From: Paenibacillus sp. UBA6285
GTDB taxonomy: Bacteria; Bacillota; Bacilli; Paenibacillales; Paenibacillaceae
Direction: 5' to 3'
DNA: 10,657 nt
Assembly: GCA_002438345.1 (NCBI GenBank)
Contig: DJUJ01000011.1
Span: 20,635-31,291, forward strand
Under the pieces are notes generated by a model that saw only the letters and a list, made by a program, of their open reading frames with translations, did not search any database and was not told the DNA's origin. Below are positions 7,438 through 10,657 of the stretch, piece by piece; the first letter of the stretch is position 1; each line of letters begins with the position of its first letter. The position numbers and the translations under genes are program-made.

Positions 7438-8467
7438 ATCAAAATCATGGAAAGTGCTGCTCGTTTCATTAGCAGCAGCGGTTTCCTTTTCTATGCTAGC
7501 AGCATGCGGTAATGCCGAAGATAGCAGTAAGGCAGTAGCGACTTATAAAGGTGGAACAATTACAGAGAAGGAATTCTCAACAGATCAAAAAATCATGAAA
7601 TTGCTCTCTCCACAGCAAGCGCAATATTTAGAGATTGAGGCTTTTAAGGAGTCTATTTTGAAGCAGGAAGTGGGATTTGAATACTTAGCTTCCAAAGCAA
7701 CGGATGAAGCGAAGAAGCAGGCGAAGAAAGAGGCAGATAGCCAAATCGCAGACTTGAAGAAAGCTCTGGGCGACAAGTATAAGAAAACGCTAAAAGATGC
7801 TGACGTTACCGAGGGCGATATCCATAGTTATATGGAGCGTGTGCTGACGGTTTATCAGGATATGCTGCTTAAAGTGACAGACGACCAGGTTGTCAAAGAA
7901 TTTGAAGCTACAAAAGGTGATTTTACAGTAGCCAGTTTGCGTCATGTGCTAATCGGTCTGAAAGATGCTAATAACAAAGAGCGCACTAGCGAAGAAGCAC
8001 TGAAAATCGCGAAGGAAGTTAAGGCAAAGCTAGATGGCGGAGCTGATTTTGCAGCAATCGCTAAGGCATACTCTGATGATACAGGCTCTAAGGAAACAGG
8101 CGGAGAATATAAAGATAAAGCTGTAGGCACGTATGTAGATGAGTTTAAGAAGGCTGCTCAAACGTTGCCTCTAAACACCATTAGTGATCCTGTAGAGACT
8201 TCTTACGGTTACCACATTATCAAGGTAGAATCCCGTACAGACAAAACCTTTAACCAGTTAACGGATAAGCAAAAAGAAGACATCAAGAGCTCTATTGTGT
8301 CCAAGAATCTAGAAGCGTTCATGGAGAAAGATCTGGAGGGCATTATTGAGAGCATCAATCTGCCGAAAAGCTCTGCTGCTGCAGATGAATCCGGAACAAA
8401 AAATAGCGGAACAGAAGCCACTACAGCTCCAAGTGCATCCCCAAGCGCTACAAAAGCTGCTGAATAA
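7424..8467 (+). CDS. PrsA/SurA-like peptidyl-prolyl isomerase lipoprotein (parvulin foldase)
   Basis: A predicted membrane-anchored foldase that isomerises Xaa-Pro bonds in exported proteins outside the membrane. The 347-residue product starts with basic residues, a hydrophobic core and the lipobox LAAC with Cys28, so it is a lipoprotein. Residues 35-165 are a Lys/Glu-rich helical SurA/PrsA-type N-terminal domain. Residues 170-268 are a parvulin domain (LRHVLIG, AKAYSDD, GGEY, YGYHIIKVESR). From about 315 a Ser/Ala/Thr-rich tail follows, probably disordered. ATG 7424 has GGGAG about 9 nt upstream and overlaps the mfd stop by 14 nt, suggesting translational coupling. B. subtilis has no such gene between mfd and spoVT; its prsA is elsewhere, so I leave the symbol blank. 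A strong terminator follows. Confidence 0.92.
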   Translation: MSLNKSKSWKVLLVSLAAAVSFSMLAACGNAEDSSKAVATYKGGTITEKEFSTDQKIMKLLSPQQAQYLEIEAFKESILKQEVGFEYLASKATDEAKKQAKKEADSQIADLKKALGDKYKKTLKDADVTEGDIHSYMERVLTVYQDMLLKVTDDQVVKEFEATKGDFTVASLRHVLIGLKDANNKERTSEEALKIAKEVKAKLDGGADFAAIAKAYSDDTGSKETGGEYKDKAVGTYVDEFKKAAQTLPLNTISDPVETSYGYHIIKVESRTDKTFNQLTDKQKEDIKSSIVSKNLEAFMEKDLEGIIESINLPKSSAAADESGTKNSGTEATTAPSASPSATKAAE

Positions 8468-8494
8468 ACATCGGTAAAAATGGACAAGCTTACC

Positions 8495-8539
8495 TTATAA
8501 AAAGCCATCCTCACTTAATGTGAAGATGGCTTTTTATAA
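8495..8539. terminator. Strong bidirectional intrinsic terminator after the foldase gene
   Basis: TTATAAAAAGCCATC (8495-8509) pairs perfectly with GATGGCTTTTTATAA (8525-8539). After one C.A mismatch, TCAC pairs with GTGA around the loop TTAAT. The symmetrical A5/T5 flanks give a U-tract in both directions. It closes the mfd-foldase unit. Confidence 0.9.
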
Positions 8540-8637
8540 ATATAAGGTAGTATAAGTTTCACACTATACTTTTTCCTTATATTTCTCGCTTAAGCGCTTA
8601 CCGTCCTTATTAAGGACGCCGAAGGCGTTTATGCTTG
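8538..8637 (-). repeat. Structured ~100-nt intergenic repeat, copy B (inverted relative to copy A)
   Basis: Its reverse complement aligns end to end with 2411-2509. On plus it shows a long hairpin AAATATAAGG (8538-8547) / CCTTATATTT (8575-8584), with an inner stem AGTATA/TATACT. The palindrome CGCTTAAGCG follows, then GTCCTT-ATT-AAGGAC, then ACGCC-GAA-GGCGT. In the copy A orientation the loop reads GTGAAAC, as in copy A. Its hairpin end shares two bases with the terminator at 8495-8539. There is no coding potential and no transposase, and no obvious target-site duplication is seen by eye. Confidence 0.85.
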
Positions 8638-8769
8638 TTCGAAGAAACATTTGTAGAACGGGCTTTATCTTGATACAGATATTAATACATGTCAGCTTAT
8701 GTATAAGGATCTGGGAAGAGATGAATACTATGGTCAGATATTACGATAAATCACTGGGATTATCCTTTC
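8638..8769. other. Gap upstream of spoVT with no recognised gene
   Basis: AT-rich sequence between the repeat and the spoVT promoter. I see no hairpin, RNA gene or credible ribosome-binding site. A 63-codon frame crosses it but resembles nothing and begins inside the repeat. Confidence 0.5.
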
Positions 8770-8798
8770 CCATAATGGACAGTAGTAAGACCATACTT
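8770..8798 (+). promoter_or_regulatory. Probable sigma-G promoter of spoVT
   Basis: CCATA (8770-8774), 17 nt, then CATACTT (8792-8798) is close to the sigma-G pattern G(A/C)ATA - N17-18 - CAT(N)(A/C)TA. The ATG lies 25 nt beyond the -10, leaving a short leader. B. subtilis spoVT is known to be transcribed by sigma-G, which supports this reading. Confidence 0.5.
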
Positions 8799-8823
8799 CT
8801 TAAGAAAGCGGGGCACATGTGAA

Positions 8824-9366
8824 ATGAAAGCTACTGGAATTGTTCGGCGTATTGATGATCTCGGACGAGTGGTTATTCCCAAAGAAATTAGACGTACTCT
8901 ACGGATTAGAGAAGGCGACCCACTGGAAATTTTCGTCGATCGGGACGGTGAAGTCATACTCAAGAAATATTCCCCGATTGGCGAGCTCGGTGACTTTGCA
9001 AAAGAGTACGCGGAGTCATTGTTCGAAGGTACTGGGCATATTACGATGATTGCTGATCGTGATACCTTTATTGCCCTTGCTGGGGGCTCCAAGAAGGACT
9101 ATTTGGAGAAACAAGTAGGAATTCTCTTGGAGAAGGTCATGGATAGTCGTAAGACTGTACTGGAAACCAACGAAGGCAGTTATGAAATCGCTAAAGATCA
9201 TCCGGATTTGGTGTCCTCATATGTAGCCTCACCGATCATTTCCGGTGGAGATCCTATTGGTTGTGTAGTGATGGTAAGCAAGGATGATTCGGCGAAAATG
9301 TCGACAATGGAAGTGAAAATGGCCGAAACCGCTGCCGCATTCCTTGGCAAGCAAATGGAGCAGTAA
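8824..9366 (+). CDS. spoVT: Stage V sporulation transcriptional regulator SpoVT
   Basis: SpoVT is a forespore transcription factor that adjusts sigma-G-dependent genes up or down, affecting spore coat, resistance and germination (known from B. subtilis). The 180-residue protein has an N-terminal AbrB-type swapped-hairpin DNA-binding domain at about 1-53 (MKATGIVRRIDDLGRVVIPK, then REGDPLEIF). A C-terminal GAF-like domain spans about 55-180 and ends in the family signature ETAAAFLGKQMEQ. The N-terminus is nearly identical to other SpoVT proteins, which fixes ATG 8824. The ribosome-binding site is weak: only GCGGGG, 9-14 nt upstream. It is preceded by its own sigma-G-like promoter and followed by a terminator, so it is probably monocistronic. 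Confidence 0.97.
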   Translation: MKATGIVRRIDDLGRVVIPKEIRRTLRIREGDPLEIFVDRDGEVILKKYSPIGELGDFAKEYAESLFEGTGHITMIADRDTFIALAGGSKKDYLEKQVGILLEKVMDSRKTVLETNEGSYEIAKDHPDLVSSYVASPIISGGDPIGCVVMVSKDDSAKMSTMEVKMAETAAAFLGKQMEQ

Positions 9367-9377
9367 TCGTAATGTAG

Positions 9378-9424
9378 ACCCCGCTTTCCTTTTGGTAAGA
9401 TATACAAAGGGCAAACGGGGTTTT
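9378..9424 (+). terminator. Intrinsic terminator after spoVT
   Basis: ACCCCG (9378-9383) pairs with CGGGGT (9416-9421). Inner TTT/AAA and CCTTT/AAAGG segments are separated by small bulges, the loop is about 13 nt, and TTTTG follows. It lies 12 nt after the spoVT stop. Confidence 0.8.
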
Positions 9425-9467
9425 GTCGTTCATACAAAACCGTTTCTACTTGTGGGCATACATACGT

Positions 9468-9473
9468 TATAAT
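9468..9473 (+). promoter_or_regulatory. -10-like TATAAT upstream of the flippase gene
   Basis: A perfect TATAAT lies 41 nt before the ATG at 9515, after the spoVT terminator. No good -35 is seen at 16-18 nt (TTGTGG at 9450-9455 is only 12 nt away), so the promoter is tentative. Confidence 0.4.
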
Positions 9474-9514
9474 ATAGAAATTCATCCCATCAAAGTTGTA
9501 GAAGCAGGTATTTT

Positions 9515-10657
9515 ATGAAATCTAACACACAAACATCACGGTTGTTGCAAGGGGCATTTATTCTAAGTGCAGCAGCGATTATTTCAAAGCTTATAGGTAC
9601 ACTCCAAAAAATCCCGCTGCAAAATCTGGGTGGAGATGCGGTATTTGGTATATACAACACAGTTTATCCCTTGTACACGATGTTGTTAACGGTAGCGATG
9701 CTGGGTCTGCCGGCGGCCATATCCAAATTTGTCGCTGAAGCCTCTGCTGGAAGACGCGATGACGAGGGTCGGCGGATTCTGCTGTTATCTGCGGTAATTA
9801 CGGGAATTAGCGGTTTGGTTATCGGAGCAATCACTTATACAGGTGCGCCGATTATAGCTGAATGGGTCGGCAACTCGCATGTAATGCCCGCCTTGCGAAC
9901 AAGTGCTTGGGGACTAGCAGTCGTTCCGATCATGTCAGCTTTGCGCGGTTACTTTCAGGGTCTTCACAATATGGTACCGACTGCTGTGTCACAAATTGTA
10001 GAGCAGTCGGTACGCGTTACGGTGATGATTGTGCTGCTGTTATACTTGACCTCGCAGGGAGCAGGTGCTGAAAGTATTGCTGCCGGTGCATTGCTCGGCT
10101 CAGCCGGGGGAGGGGCAGCAGGACTTGTTGTTATGCTGCTGTTTTTGCGACGTCATCGGCGGGTGTTAAGACAGGGCGCCCCTTTAGATGCTGCCGCTTC
10201 TGCCGAAAGTCAGGATTTAAAGCTGCCCAATGCGGACAATGAGGGGCTCAATCAACGGATTAGGGGCGTTAAAGCAGGTGCATTGCTGGCTTATGGAATT
10301 CCTGTGATGCTTGGCGCACTGGCAATGCCTCTTATTGGTCTCGTAGATGTATTCACTGTACCTCGCTTGCTATCCTCTGTAGGAAGTGAAGTGGAGGCGA
10401 TGACACAGTTTGGTGTATACAATCGGGGTTTGCCTCTAGTGCAGATTGTAACGATGATTGCCACTTCTTTGTCTGTTGTGTTCATTCCAGCCCTGGCAGA
10501 GGCGAAGTACAAGGGGGACACGAAGCTGATCGAGAACCGTTGCAGCTTGTCGCTGCGTTGGTTCTGGCTGCTAGGGTTAGCAGCCTCAGCGGGCCTTGCA
10601 GTACTTGCTGAGCCGATTAATATGGCTCTTTATGGCGATACCGCCGGCAGCAGCACT
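9515..10657 (+). CDS. SpoVB/YabM-type polysaccharide flippase, MVF/MOP superfamily (3' end outside window)
   Basis: A multi-pass membrane protein of the family that includes MurJ, SpoVB and YabM, which flip lipid-linked cell-wall or polysaccharide precursors. The frame is open for 381 codons to the window edge; members usually have over 500 residues. The N-terminus QGAFILSAAAIISKLIGTLQ, then LGGDAVFGIYNTVYPLY and LGLPAAISKFVAE, is typical. Hydrophobic segments lie at roughly 13-33, 52-73, 89-109, 131-150, 168-185, 190-213, 256-285, 310-332 and 348-368. A polar cytoplasmic-type loop spans about 215-252. ATG 9515 is preceded by AGG at 6 nt, a modest ribosome-binding site. Its position after spoVT matches yabM in B. 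subtilis. Whether it serves spore cortex, vegetative wall or another polymer cannot be told from sequence. Confidence 0.93.
   Translation, partial: MKSNTQTSRLLQGAFILSAAAIISKLIGTLQKIPLQNLGGDAVFGIYNTVYPLYTMLLTVAMLGLPAAISKFVAEASAGRRDDEGRRILLLSAVITGISGLVIGAITYTGAPIIAEWVGNSHVMPALRTSAWGLAVVPIMSALRGYFQGLHNMVPTAVSQIVEQSVRVTVMIVLLLYLTSQGAGAESIAAGALLGSAGGGAAGLVVMLLFLRRHRRVLRQGAPLDAAASAESQDLKLPNADNEGLNQRIRGVKAGALLAYGIPVMLGALAMPLIGLVDVFTVPRLLSSVGSEVEAMTQFGVYNRGLPLVQIVTMIATSLSVVFIPALAEAKYKGDTKLIENRCSLSLRWFWLLGLAASAGLAVLAEPINMALYGDTAGSST

Noticed and set aside
8631..8822. 63-codon plus-strand frame before spoVT
   Set aside because: It starts inside the repeat, has a weak ribosome-binding site, resembles no known protein and overlaps the likely spoVT promoter.
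9198..9485. Minus-strand frame across the end of spoVT and its terminator
   Set aside because: It overlaps a conserved gene and an intrinsic terminator and has no supporting signals.
1..10657. CRISPR array, tRNA, rRNA, transposase, phage or defence genes
   Set aside because: I found no regularly spaced repeats, cloverleaf, rRNA sequence or mobile-element protein on either strand; the coding content is conserved chromosomal core.

Overview
The window is a core chromosomal segment from a low-to-mid-GC, endospore-forming member of the Bacillota. Gene order and protein sequences suggest Paenibacillus or a close relative. The order glmU - prs - pth - fin - mfd - spoVT - SpoVB/YabM-type flippase is the known Bacillus subtilis order, with two differences. 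No ctc (L25-type) gene lies between prs and pth; that gap instead holds a small minus-strand gene. A PrsA/SurA-like foldase lipoprotein gene sits between mfd and spoVT. The genus assignment rests on protein resemblance and is inference.

Layout. 1-1352: glmU, missing only its first codons at the window edge. 1440-2393: prs. 2394-2903: a 510-base gap with copy A of a ~100-nt structured repeat, a strong hairpin terminator, a 66-codon minus-strand gene and a divergent promoter region. 2904-3464: pth. 3551-3781: fin. 3782-3912: two successive hairpins. 3913-7437: mfd, from a TTG start. 7424-8467: a foldase lipoprotein gene overlapping the end of mfd by 14 nt. 8468-8823: a terminator, repeat copy B in the opposite orientation, and a probable sigma-G promoter. 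8824-9366: spoVT. 9367-9514: a terminator and a TATAAT box. 9515-10657: a flippase gene that runs off the window.

The genes combine precursor supply (UDP-GlcNAc from GlmU, PRPP from Prs), translation quality control (Pth), transcription-coupled repair (Mfd), extracytoplasmic protein folding (PrsA-like) and sporulation control (Fin, SpoVT, possibly the flippase). The terminators suggest at least five transcription units: glmU-prs, pth-fin, mfd-prsA, spoVT, and the flippase with whatever follows it.

The least explained element is the repeat pair at 2411-2509 and 8538-8637. The copies are about 88% identical by hand alignment, inverted relative to each other and about 6 kb apart. Each folds into several hairpins, with one compensatory base-pair change in the long hairpin and an unchanged GTGAAAC loop. 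Each abuts an unrelated terminator hairpin at the same end. No previously undescribed multi-gene system was recognised; the coding content is mostly conserved housekeeping.
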